Assembly: GCA_023411225.1 (NCBI GenBank)
Contig: JAEYPA010000003.1
Span: 1 to 25,684, forward strand
Direction of reading: 5' to 3'
DNA length: 25,684 bases
DNA from: Bacillota bacterium
GTDB taxonomy: Bacteria > Bacillota > Clostridia > Lachnospirales > Lachnospiraceae
Below the pieces are notes generated by a model. That model did no database searches, had not been told where the DNA came from, and saw only the letters and a program-made list of their open reading frames with translations. Below, piece after piece: positions 16,217 through 23,415 of the stretch (position 1 is its first letter; each line of letters begins with the position of its first letter). The position numbers and the translations under genes are program-made.

Positions 16217-17554
16217 CTATGGTTCCAAACGGTTTACGTCACGTGGAAACATGGTAGTTTCCCTAACATTCTGCTCATCTAATAACTTCATTGTCAATCG
16301 TTCTAACCCAAGGCCTAGTCCGCCATGTGGTGGCATTCCATGTTTAAATATCATCAAATAGTTTTCAAAATCTTGGGTATCCATTCCCCGATCTTCCATC
16401 TTCTTAACAATGGATTCATAATCATGGATTCTCTGGCCACCGGTAGTAATCTCCATGCCCTTATACAATAAGTCGAAGCTTAGAGTGAATTTGGTGTTGT
16501 CCGGATCGTCCATTGCATAGAATGGTCGTTTCTTAGAAGGATAATGTGTAACAAAGACAAAATCTGAGTCATATTCCTCTTTAAAATACCGTCCGATTAA
16601 TACTTCCTCCTCCGGCTCCAAATCATATGGGTTTCTGATCTTATGGTTGTATTTGTCCGCGGCTAACTGCTTCGCTTCATCAAAGCGTACCACAGGAATC
16701 TTATCTACCTGTGGAAGGTTAATACCTAGAAGTCGAATCTCCTCGGCATATTCCTGTTGCAAAAATGCAAAGGTATGCTGAAGCATCGCCTGCTCCATAG
16801 CCATAATTTCTTCAAAGCTTTCAATATAGCCCATTTCAAAATCTACGGAAGTATATTCATTGAGATGTCTAGTGGTATTGTGCTTCTCTGCACGAAATAC
16901 TGGGGCGATCTCAAATACCCGGTCATACACGCCAACCATAGTCTGTTTATAAAACTGTGGGCTCTGTGCCAGGAAAGCTTTTTTACCGAAATACTCCAAT
17001 TTAAACACATTGGCCCCACCTTCAGCATTACCGGCCACAATTTTTGGAGTACGGATCTCTGTAAAATGTTCTCTGTATAAGAAATCACGGAAACCTCTGC
17101 CAAGACCCTCCTGAATCTTAAAGATGGCACGTTCTCTAATGTTACGAAGAGAAATAGGACGAAGGGCTACTTTGGTCTCTAAACTAGTCTTCAACTTCCA
17201 TTTACTGATTGGAAGAGGTAAGGTCGTGTCTTTTTGTGGCTCACTTAAGACCTTAATAGAAGTAAGTCTGAGTTCAAACCCGTGAGGGGCCCTTTCCTCT
17301 GCTGCGACAGTGCCTTCCACCTCTAGGGAGGTGCCTTCCTTTAAGGACTTATAATCAAAAGGAAAAGCGTTAGGATTATAGACACACTGTACCAAACCTT
17401 CGTGTTTTCTTAAGACAATAAAGGTAAATTCGCTCATATCACGGATGACATGAACCATACCATACATCTTAACGGACTGTCCCTGAAAGCCTTGTTCTAA
17501 GATATTACTGATTTCCACCGTCTCTTTTTTTATAATTCCTGAAACATAATCCAT
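16217..17554 (-). CDS. aspS: Archaeal-type aspartyl-tRNA synthetase, probably non-discriminating
   Basis: A 445-residue class II synthetase. An N-terminal OB-fold anticodon domain (about 25-110, SVKMYGMVHVIRDMSEFTFI) precedes the catalytic core with motif 2 FRAEKHNTTRHLNEYTSVDF and motif 3 GGLGLGLERLTM. It lacks the large GAD insertion of bacterial AspRS (about 590 residues) and matches the shorter archaeal/eukaryal form. In Clostridia a second AspRS of this kind, next to gatCAB, charges tRNA(Asn) with Asp, and GatCAB then amidates it. Operon position and T-box control fit that role here. AsnRS is close in sequence, but pairing with GatCAB favours AspRS. AGGAGG precedes the ATG. The substrate range is inferred from context. 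Confidence 0.85.
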   Translation of the reverse strand: MDYVSGIIKKETVEISNILEQGFQGQSVKMYGMVHVIRDMSEFTFIVLRKHEGLVQCVYNPNAFPFDYKSLKEGTSLEVEGTVAAEERAPHGFELRLTSIKVLSEPQKDTTLPLPISKWKLKTSLETKVALRPISLRNIRERAIFKIQEGLGRGFRDFLYREHFTEIRTPKIVAGNAEGGANVFKLEYFGKKAFLAQSPQFYKQTMVGVYDRVFEIAPVFRAEKHNTTRHLNEYTSVDFEMGYIESFEEIMAMEQAMLQHTFAFLQQEYAEEIRLLGINLPQVDKIPVVRFDEAKQLAADKYNHKIRNPYDLEPEEEVLIGRYFKEEYDSDFVFVTHYPSKKRPFYAMDDPDNTKFTLSFDLLYKGMEITTGGQRIHDYESIVKKMEDRGMDTQDFENYLMIFKHGMPPHGGLGLGLERLTMKLLDEQNVRETTMFPRDVNRLEP

Positions 17555-17624
17555 AACAATTCCTCCTATACATAATTATTGTGAGTGATTCTTTTCACCG
17601 TAGTGGGATCTTCCATGGATAAAC

Positions 17625-17660
17625 AAAAAAATCCCGAAGTCTAAGTTATAGACTTCGGGA
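17625..17660 (-). terminator. T-box-controlled terminator
   Basis: A perfect 12-bp hairpin (17632-17643 with 17649-17660) followed on the minus strand by seven T residues, 70 nt before the aspS start. Its 5' arm overlaps the CGTCCC element that pairs in the antiterminator. Confidence 0.92.
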
Positions 17661-17898
17661 CGAATATACATGGATAACCGCGGTACCACCCAAGTTGAGA
17701 ACAAGCTGTTCTCCTCTCTTCACTTAACGCGTGTAACGCATGACCCTACTTAAGTTCGAATCATGAGCTCCAGAGTGTTCCATATCTTACTTATCCTCCG
17801 CAGTGGGCTCTCAGTCGGTGACACCACATTCCTGTTATGGAAGAAAACCATAAAATACAGTCTCTTTCAATGCTGTTAACTTATTTACCAAAAATTTA
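17625..17898 (-). promoter_or_regulatory. T-box riboswitch leader of aspS-gatCAB
   Basis: The minus strand carries the T-box sequence TTGGGTGGTACCGCGG (17693-17678), the conserved antiterminator partner TTCGTCCC, and a strong terminator (12-bp stem TCCCGAAGTCTA with a 5-nt loop, T7 tail, 17660-17625). Upstream is about 200 nt of structured leader corresponding to Stem I and further helices, including GAGAGCCC. An AAC followed by A (17779-17776) could be an asparagine specifier, but I could not fold Stem I reliably. Uncharged tRNA would stabilise the antiterminator and allow aspS-gatCAB transcription. Confidence 0.92.
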
Positions 17899-17904
17899 AA
17901 ACAA

Positions 17905-17933
17905 ATATTAGCATAGCCAAATCAAAAACGCAA
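17905..17933 (-). promoter_or_regulatory. Promoter of the T-box/aspS operon
   Basis: TTGCGT (17933-17928) and TAATAT (17910-17905) are 17 bp apart on the minus strand, placing the transcript start near 17898, just before the T-box leader. The 17934-18016 stretch upstream is AT-rich with nothing further recognised. Confidence 0.6.
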
Positions 17934-18016
17934 GTATTTTTCCCAGAAATTTATTAAATTAATTTGTAGTGACTAATATGAACAGTTATTTCGATTTTAT
18001 ACTTAAAGAAATAAAG

Positions 18017-18054
18017 AAGAAGATACCCTTTAATTACTCACAGGGCATCTTCCT
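18017..18054 (-). terminator. Terminator of the nanA-nanK-nanQ unit
   Basis: On the minus strand AGGAAGATGCCCT pairs with AGGGTATCTTCTT (13 bp including two G-T pairs, 12-nt loop), followed by TCTTTATTTC. It lies 33 nt after the nanQ stop. The T tract is interrupted. Confidence 0.65.
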
Positions 18055-18086
18055 ATCTAGAATTCCTTAATGTATAAATGAACTAA

Positions 18087-18539
18087 TCAATGCCATCTTA
18101 CTTTTACTACAGCTTTTTCTACCGTACAACTACCTGATGACTCAACCTTTACCATATGGGCATCCATTGGAAATGCAATTAATACATCTCCTGGCTCCAT
18201 ATTTATCTGTTGTTCTATGAAACCTTCACAATCAATGCTATCATTGGCAACATCTCTTCCTTTGATTTTCATATTATCCATATCACTAATGCAAATTCGT
18301 TCTTTTCCAGATAAAAGGAGATGTATGTCTAAATAGTTCTCATGCGCTTCAAAGGAAGCATCTTCTATTGGTAGGGTTTGATAATTAAAGCGATTAATAA
18401 ATACATCCTCTTTAAAAATCTCATTACGTCCTATTATTAGAGTTGTCAAATCGCAATTCATTATGAAATAAATGGCTTTATCAAGATTCTCATGAATCCC
18501 CCGATAGGATTCGATATCTTTCATCTTTGTATAGATCAT
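18087..18539 (-). CDS. nanQ: YhcH/NanQ family protein (sialic acid anomerase-like)
   Basis: A 150-residue YhcH/YjgK/YiaL (DUF386) protein, a cupin-like beta barrel. The E. coli member in the nan operon (YhcH, NanQ) is reported to speed conversion of the alpha to beta anomer of sialic acid. Family features here are FEAHENYLDIHLLLSGKERI and GDVLIAFPMDAHMVKV, with histidines and acidic residues expected to bind metal. The start at 18539 is chosen because AAAGGA lies 7 nt upstream; an in-frame ATG five codons earlier overlaps that site. It is last in the nanA-nanK unit, 43 nt after nanK. The role in sialic acid use is inferred from family and neighbours. Confidence 0.82.
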   Translation of the reverse strand: MIYTKMKDIESYRGIHENLDKAIYFIMNCDLTTLIIGRNEIFKEDVFINRFNYQTLPIEDASFEAHENYLDIHLLLSGKERICISDMDNMKIKGRDVANDSIDCEGFIEQQINMEPGDVLIAFPMDAHMVKVESSGSCTVEKAVVKVRWH

Positions 18540-18582
18540 AGTTTTTCCTTTCATAGCCTATATGAACCAAACTAAAATGAGC

Positions 18583-19503
18583 TTATTGGCTCAATTCTAA
18601 TCCTTTACTAAGTAAAAGCGATGCTGCTCCAAACATTCCTGCTTTATTCCCCAGTGCTGTCTTAGTAATCAATACGTTCCGATAACTCTCCATAATATTA
18701 TTCATAACATTTTCTTTTACATGATCCAGAATATATTCCTGTTCCATCACTCCTCCTCCCAATATAACACAGGAAGGATTTAATATATGAATGAAGGAGA
18801 TTAATCCAAAGGAGATTTCCTGAATCCACTCATCAACTGCTGCCTTGATTTCCAATCTGCCAAGAGCCTTAAAGATATCTCTTCCATTGGTAATAGAATT
18901 ATCAATGCTTGAAACTTTATGGACTAACGCCGAAGTAGAGGCATACTTTTCATAGCATCCGCTATACATATCCTTCCTAGCATCTCTATCCTCAGGATGT
19001 ATAATCGTTGCACCCATTTCACCAGCAGAAAAAGTACTTCCTCTATAAATATCACCATTTAATACAATTGCACCGCCCACTCCGGTACCATAGGTCAGGC
19101 AGATAAAGTCATGAAATCCAATTCCAGCCCCGTAATGAGCCTCACCGATAGCGGCTGCATTCACATCGTTTTCTACAACCACCGGTACATGAAACTCAGT
19201 CTCCAATATTTCCTTAATAGGCATACCTGTATAACCTGGAATATTTTTATTCGCATAGCGTATTTTCCCATTTGCAAAATCTACTTGTCCTGCAGTACTG
19301 ATTCCTATTCCGTCAAAGTCTCCATAACTCTTTAGAATCTCCTTGGCCCTATTCATTACGTAGTTCCCACCAAAGGATGCAAATGTGTCAGTTTCCTTCA
19401 CTTCACTGAGACATCCATTCTTAAATATTCCGGATTTAATTGAAGTTCCTCCAATATCAAGTACTGCAATTTTTGTAGCTTGCACATACTTATCATTGTT
19501 CAT
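18583..19503 (-). CDS. nanK: ROK-family N-acetylmannosamine kinase
   Basis: A 306-residue ROK sugar kinase, expected to phosphorylate ManNAc to ManNAc-6-phosphate with ATP. The phosphate-binding DIGGTSIKSG lies at residues 16-25, the catalytic Asp113 in ENDVNAAA, and the ATP motif TYGTGVGGAIV at 136-146. The usual ROK zinc signature (His, then CxCGxxGC) is mostly gone: the His position is Ala164 and only Cys182 (SGCYEKYAS) remains. S. aureus NanK also lacks this zinc site, so the loss does not argue against activity. The start at 19503 follows GGAGG at 8-nt spacing; the open frame extends nine codons upstream of it. It lies 48 nt after nanA. The ManNAc specificity comes from context, as glucokinases share the fold. 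Confidence 0.87.
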   Translation of the reverse strand: MNNDKYVQATKIAVLDIGGTSIKSGIFKNGCLSEVKETDTFASFGGNYVMNRAKEILKSYGDFDGIGISTAGQVDFANGKIRYANKNIPGYTGMPIKEILETEFHVPVVVENDVNAAAIGEAHYGAGIGFHDFICLTYGTGVGGAIVLNGDIYRGSTFSAGEMGATIIHPEDRDARKDMYSGCYEKYASTSALVHKVSSIDNSITNGRDIFKALGRLEIKAAVDEWIQEISFGLISFIHILNPSCVILGGGVMEQEYILDHVKENVMNNIMESYRNVLITKTALGNKAGMFGAASLLLSKGLELSQ

Positions 19504-19551
19504 ACCCTTCACCTCCAAGCACTGCCACATATGCCATATATTCTATATGTC

Positions 19552-20469
19552 TTAGCAATACTTAATCATTGCCTCATTAATCATATCTATACATTGTTTA
19601 ACCTGTGCCATATCTTCCGGTACCAGTGCTGGTAACGGCTCCCTTACACCACCTATATCGAGACCTTCATTAAGCTTAATAATTTCCTTCATTACAGCAT
19701 ATAGGTTGCCCTTACATGCACACATAGCATAAATTACGGTATCCACATCATTTTGGATTCTCCGTGCAGTATCAATATCTCCTGCCTTAAACAACTGATA
19801 CAATTTGATGTATAGCTCTGGCATTACCCCATAGGTTCCACCGATTCCACCATCTGCACCCATAGCAAGTCCACTAATCAACTGCTCGTCAGGACCGTTA
19901 AATACAACAAAGTCCTCCCCACCGTTTGTTTTAAATATCTGAATGTCCTGAACTGGCATAGAGCTATTCTTAACTGCAACAACTCTTGGGTTCTTTAGCA
20001 TCTCTTTGAATAGTGGTAGTGTTAAAGCTACACCTGCTAACTGTGGAATATTGTAGATTACAAAATCTGTATTAGGTGCTGCTGCTGAGATATCATTCCA
20101 GTACTTAGCAATAGCATGTTCTGATAAATGAAAGTAGATTGGAGGAATGGACGCTATGGCATCCACGCCTAGGCTTTCTGCATGGGCAGCAAGTTCACAG
20201 CTGTCGGCTGTATTATTACATGCTACATGGGCAATGATAGTCATCTTTCCCTTGGCAATCTTCATTACAGCTTCCAGAATTTCTTTTCTCTCCTGTACAC
20301 TTAGGTAAATGCATTCGCCAGAGGAACCACCTACATATAATCCTTTTACGCCCTTTTTCATCAAATGCTCAACCAATGCCTTCGTACGTGTTTGACTTAC
20401 TCTTCCAGCTTCATCGTAGCATGCATAAAATGCAGGAATAATTCCCTGATACTTTGTAATGTCTCTCAT
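19552..20469 (-). CDS. nanA: N-acetylneuraminate lyase
   Basis: A 305-residue member of the DHDPS/NAL aldolase family, predicted to split N-acetylneuraminate into ManNAc and pyruvate. Schiff-base Lys167 lies in VVAVKNSS, the catalytic Tyr139 in DFVIYNIP, and the carboxylate-binding loop reads GGSSGE (48-52, usually GSTGE). These fall two positions beyond E. coli NanA Tyr137 and Lys165. The downstream GADGGIGGTYGVMPE matches lyases rather than dihydrodipicolinate synthases. The start at 20469 has AGGTTGATT and GAAGGG upstream; a seven-codon longer open frame is less likely. It is first gene of nanA-nanK-nanQ, behind a consensus promoter. Neighbouring nanK and nanE support the assignment. Confidence 0.93.
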   Translation of the reverse strand: MRDITKYQGIIPAFYACYDEAGRVSQTRTKALVEHLMKKGVKGLYVGGSSGECIYLSVQERKEILEAVMKIAKGKMTIIAHVACNNTADSCELAAHAESLGVDAIASIPPIYFHLSEHAIAKYWNDISAAAPNTDFVIYNIPQLAGVALTLPLFKEMLKNPRVVAVKNSSMPVQDIQIFKTNGGEDFVVFNGPDEQLISGLAMGADGGIGGTYGVMPELYIKLYQLFKAGDIDTARRIQNDVDTVIYAMCACKGNLYAVMKEIIKLNEGLDIGGVREPLPALVPEDMAQVKQCIDMINEAMIKYC

Positions 20470-20558
20470 AATCAACCTACCCTTCTTCATCCTAGTGGAT
20501 ATCTTTTCAAAAATGTTACTTCTGATTTGATAGTCTAACTTTATGATATGTTAATAAT

Positions 20559-20586
20559 ATTATATAGGAAATATATTTTTTGTCAA
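20559..20586 (-). promoter_or_regulatory. nanA operon promoter (TTGACA / TATAAT)
   Basis: A consensus TTGACA (20586-20581) and TATAAT (20564-20559) lie 16 bp apart on the minus strand, giving a transcript start near 20552 and a leader of about 80 nt. This near-perfect core suggests that control is mainly by repression or by the palindrome just upstream. Confidence 0.8.
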
Positions 20587-20594
20587 TAATTCTA

Positions 20595-20608
20595 AAAGAA
20601 ATTTCTTT
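20595..20608. promoter_or_regulatory. 14-bp palindrome upstream of nanA promoter
   Basis: AAAGAAATTTCTTT is a perfect 14-bp palindrome centred about 50 bp upstream of the predicted nanA start, immediately before the -35 box. Its position suits an activator or looping repressor, but the AT-rich surroundings make chance possible. No regulator gene is present in the window. Confidence 0.35.
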
Positions 20609-20802
20609 CTTTTATATGTTTTTGGTTATTATTTTTATCTATTATATTTTCGTCCCAGGTTCCAACAACTTGATTCCTTTACTGCTGTAGGCATCCCTCT
20701 TTTTTCATCGAACCACTTTCTCTGTAATATTCTACTTTTAACATCCTGTTCAAAAATTATTTTCATTATTCTTCTTTATAAGGAATAATATTTTATTATT
20801 TA

Positions 20803-20831
20803 TTGATAAGTCCTAGCGATAATGATATGAT
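20803..20831 (+). promoter_or_regulatory. Promoter of the SGNH esterase gene
   Basis: TTGATA (20803-20808) and TATGAT (20826-20831) are 17 bp apart. They fall within the upstream part of the longest open frame, supporting the later start at 20899. The 20610-20800 stretch between this and the nanA promoter holds no gene. Confidence 0.6.
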
Positions 20832-20898
20832 AATTAGAGAAAAGTATAAAATACATAACTTTTCCCCCAAAAATTCTATGTTAGGAGATCGATATGCT

Positions 20899-21537
20899 AT
20901 GAAAAAACATATTGTATGCTTTGGTGATTCCAACACTCACGGTTATCGTGCTACTGATAATGGTCGTTTTGAGGAAGATGCACGATGGACCTATCTCTTG
21001 GGTCAAAAGCTTGGCTCTGACTATCTGATCATTGAAGAAGGTCTGTCCGGTCGCACCACGTGCTATGATGACCCAATTCACGAAGGCTTATCGGGATTGT
21101 CCTATATATATCCATGTCTTATGAGTCATGAACCGGTAGATTTATTGATTATTATGCTAGGCACCAATGACACAAAGGAGCGTTTTGGTTCCTCCGCTGC
21201 ATGTATAGCCCTAGGCTTAAAACGGCTTATCGCAAAGGCGATTGCAACTGATTGCTGGTCTAACAATAAACCGAATATTCTAGTAATTACCCCTAAAAGT
21301 ATAGAAAAAGGCTATGAACATACAGATATATTTTCCACTATGGGAAGAAACTGTGCTGAGAAATCGGAGCAACTTGGTATAGAATATGAAAAAATAGCAG
21401 AAATGATGGGCTGCCACTATTTTGATGCTAACAGCGTAGTAAAGGAATATAACAAGATTGATTATATGCATTTGGATTCAGCTGGACATAAAGCGCTAGC
21501 CGAGGCACTGGCCAAGTTAATTCCTACCATTGTATGA
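20899..21537 (+). CDS. SGNH/GDSL esterase, MsAcT arylesterase type
   Basis: A 212-residue SGNH hydrolase. Block I FGDSNTHGY carries Ser11, block III is GTND (88-91), and Asp188 and His191 lie in DYMHLDSAGH, completing the Ser-Asp-His triad. EEGLSGRTTCYDD and DLLIIMLGTNDTKERF strongly recall the Mycobacterium smegmatis acyltransferase/arylesterase MsAcT, so removal of a small acyl group such as acetyl is likely. It sits between two sialic acid transcription units, which suggests O-acetylated sialic acid or another acetylated sugar as substrate; this is inference. The start at 20899 is preferred because a promoter overlaps the longer frame. AGGAG lies 11 nt upstream, a rather long spacing, so 20878 is a possible alternative start. 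No signal peptide: a cytoplasmic enzyme. Confidence 0.85.
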   Translation: MKKHIVCFGDSNTHGYRATDNGRFEEDARWTYLLGQKLGSDYLIIEEGLSGRTTCYDDPIHEGLSGLSYIYPCLMSHEPVDLLIIMLGTNDTKERFGSSAACIALGLKRLIAKAIATDCWSNNKPNILVITPKSIEKGYEHTDIFSTMGRNCAEKSEQLGIEYEKIAEMMGCHYFDANSVVKEYNKIDYMHLDSAGHKALAEALAKLIPTIV

Positions 21538-21566
21538 CAAGGTTCTATTAAACCCTAAAAAGAAAG

Positions 21567-21645
21567 GCTGTTGTACTGTGGATTGAAAGGATATCAAAAG
21601 CCGTATATTCCTCTCATCTTAGCCCATATACAACAGCTCTTTTTT
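21567..21645. terminator. Bidirectional terminator between convergent units
   Basis: GCTGTTGTA (21567-21575) pairs with TACAACAGC (21629-21637), with further inner pairing (TGTGG with CCATA, AGGATAT with ATATTCCT) giving a long hairpin. Plus-strand transcripts continue into TCTTTTTTATT; minus-strand transcripts into CTTTCTTTTTAGGG. It separates the SGNH gene from nanE and can end both units. Confidence 0.8.
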
Positions 21646-21662
21646 ATTCTATTTCTGATCTC

Positions 21663-22361
21663 CTACAATTCCAATGATTTTACTGCTTCAGCAAATGGAG
21701 CCGTTATCAGCTGTGGTCTGGTAATGATAGATCCTACCACAACACTGTAACATCCCAGTTCGATTACCCTCTTTGCCTTCTGCGGTGTATCTATATTTCC
21801 TTCTGCAATTACAGGGTGCTTTACATGTGCCAGTATCTCTTTGATGATGGCAAAATCATCGTATTCCACTCTGATTCCTTTGCTTTGTTCTGTGTAGCCA
21901 ATCATGGTTGTTCCGATAAAATCAAATCCCAACTCATCTGCATGAATGCATTCTTCCAAAGTTGAGCAGTCTGCCATCCAAAGCTGCTCAGGATATTTTT
22001 GTTTTATCTCCTTAAAGAAAGTGTCAAGGCTCTTCCCTTCCGGTCTATCACTATCTGTTGCATCTAGCGCTATGATTTCCGGTGACACCTCCATTAATTC
22101 ATCCACTTCCTTCATGGTAGGAGTTATGTACACATTACACCCTGGATAGTCTTTTTTTATAATCCCAATAACCGGAAGTCCTGTTTCCTTTTGAATCTCT
22201 GCGATATCCTCTTTCGTATTAGCACGAATTCCCCAGGCTCCTCCCATTTTTGCTGCAACCGCCATTCTTCCCATAATGTATGAAGAATGAAGTGGTTCAT
22301 TAGGCAGAGCTTGACAAGATACGATCAATTTTCCTTTTAATGCCTCAACTCTATGATTCAT
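21663..22361 (-). CDS. nanE: N-acetylmannosamine-6-phosphate 2-epimerase
   Basis: A 232-residue NanE-type TIM-barrel epimerase, converting ManNAc-6-phosphate to GlcNAc-6-phosphate for entry into amino-sugar catabolism. Family features are LIVSCQALPNEPLHSSYIM at the N-terminus, a Lys pair in GIIKKDYPG (69-70) corresponding to the catalytic lysine, DATDSDRPEG, GFDFIGTTMIGYT, and the Glu187 in VIAEGNIDTP. The length is normal. It overlaps the preceding Gfo/Idh gene by 11 nt, with AAAGGAG upstream, so it is translated as the last gene of the right-hand operon, just before a terminator. It works with NanA and NanK encoded in the left-hand unit. Confidence 0.95.
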   Translation of the reverse strand: MNHRVEALKGKLIVSCQALPNEPLHSSYIMGRMAVAAKMGGAWGIRANTKEDIAEIQKETGLPVIGIIKKDYPGCNVYITPTMKEVDELMEVSPEIIALDATDSDRPEGKSLDTFFKEIKQKYPEQLWMADCSTLEECIHADELGFDFIGTTMIGYTEQSKGIRVEYDDFAIIKEILAHVKHPVIAEGNIDTPQKAKRVIELGCYSVVVGSIITRPQLITAPFAEAVKSLEL

Positions 22362-23415
22362 TCCGATTCTCCTTTCCTAGTGCATTCGCATAAACATCCT
22401 TTATCATATAGAATGATCTTGCTCCTTCTTCCAAACTACAAAAGATTATAGTCTTTCCTTTTACACAATCCACAAAGTTCTGTAATGCAGCCGCCTGTTG
22501 AACCTTGTTGTCGTTATCATCAAAAATAAAGTTTTCTTCTTCATAATCCGGTTTTGCAAAAGGAAGTTTTGATTCCCGACTAAAACTGCGTTCATCTTCC
22601 TTTAACCGAATTAGACGTACTTTCGAATCATCTTCTATCATTATGCTTCCACTTGTGCCACATAGTTCAAGCCTATTAATCCCAGGAGCCTCATGGGCGG
22701 AAGCAATAAACTGACCATGTGCATTATTCTTAAGGGTAAATAGAATTTCCACATCATTCTCTACTTCCAAATCTCTGTCAACTGTTGCGCACCTTGCCTT
22801 TTCCACCCGAATCGGACCACAAAGCCACTGTAACAGATCAAGCTGATGAGAGGCCTGTGTCATGAGTATTCCTCCACCCTCTTCTTCCCAGGTTCCTCTC
22901 CATGGAGAGGACGTATAATACGCCACTGTCCGATAGAGATTTGTAATGGTCCAGGTCACTCTGACTATCTCTCCCAGCACACCGTCTGTTAACTGTTTCC
23001 TGATAAACTGGTATGCTTTTGACATTCTGCGATTGTACATTACTCCACATACGCAGTCCGGGTTATGTTCGCTTACTACCAACAGATGTTCCACCTCTTT
23101 AGGATCTATTCCAATTGGTTTTTCAACCAAAATGTGAACCTTGTTTTGCAATGCATACTCTGCCATTTTCGGATGTTCTTTATGAGGTGTACAAATAAGG
23201 ACTGCATCGCAAGTTCCCGATGAAATAAGCTCCCTGTAGTCCGTAAACAATTCCATCCGATCCTTTGCGTTCATTTCTTCCCTTACTCGTGCAATTTTCT
23301 CCTGATTTCTGCTACAAAGTGCCGCAATACAGCACCCCTTTACCTTCCCTGAATTAATCAGTTCCAGATAATCTATGGCAATACTGCCAATTCCAATAAT
23401 GCCAATTCTAATCAT
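22351..23415 (-). CDS. Gfo/Idh/MocA-family oxidoreductase
   Basis: A 354-residue NAD(P)-dependent sugar oxidoreductase. The Rossmann motif GIIGIGSIA begins at residue 5, the family motif VEKPIG lies near residue 98, and the substrate-domain helix SHQLDLLQWL carries the usual histidine. Members act on sugars, sugar acids or inositols. In Ruminococcus gnavus a member called NanOx converts 2,7-anhydro-Neu5Ac to Neu5Ac, and E. coli YjhC is related. Because this gene overlaps nanE (11 nt) and the upstream hydrolase (8 nt), a role in sialic acid derivative conversion is plausible but unproven. GAGAGAAGGG precedes the ATG. Confidence 0.85.
   Translation of the reverse strand: MIRIGIIGIGSIAIDYLELINSGKVKGCCIAALCSRNQEKIARVREEMNAKDRMELFTDYRELISSGTCDAVLICTPHKEHPKMAEYALQNKVHILVEKPIGIDPKEVEHLLVVSEHNPDCVCGVMYNRRMSKAYQFIRKQLTDGVLGEIVRVTWTITNLYRTVAYYTSSPWRGTWEEEGGGILMTQASHQLDLLQWLCGPIRVEKARCATVDRDLEVENDVEILFTLKNNAHGQFIASAHEAPGINRLELCGTSGSIMIEDDSKVRLIRLKEDERSFSRESKLPFAKPDYEEENFIFDDNDNKVQQAAALQNFVDCVKGKTIIFCSLEEGARSFYMIKDVYANALGKENRNES

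Noticed and set aside
16757..17130. Open frames on both strands inside aspS (107 and 95 codons)
   Set aside because: They overlap the conserved catalytic core of AspRS in other frames and have no family features.
17625..17900. Possible tRNA genes or a repeat array in the structured aspS upstream region
   Set aside because: The conserved T-box and terminator explain the structure; no acceptor stem with T-loop of a tRNA gene is present.
20803..20898. N-terminal extension of the SGNH esterase by 32 codons
   Set aside because: A promoter lies inside it, the block I motif of SGNH enzymes normally starts close to the N-terminus, and the extension has no family similarity.
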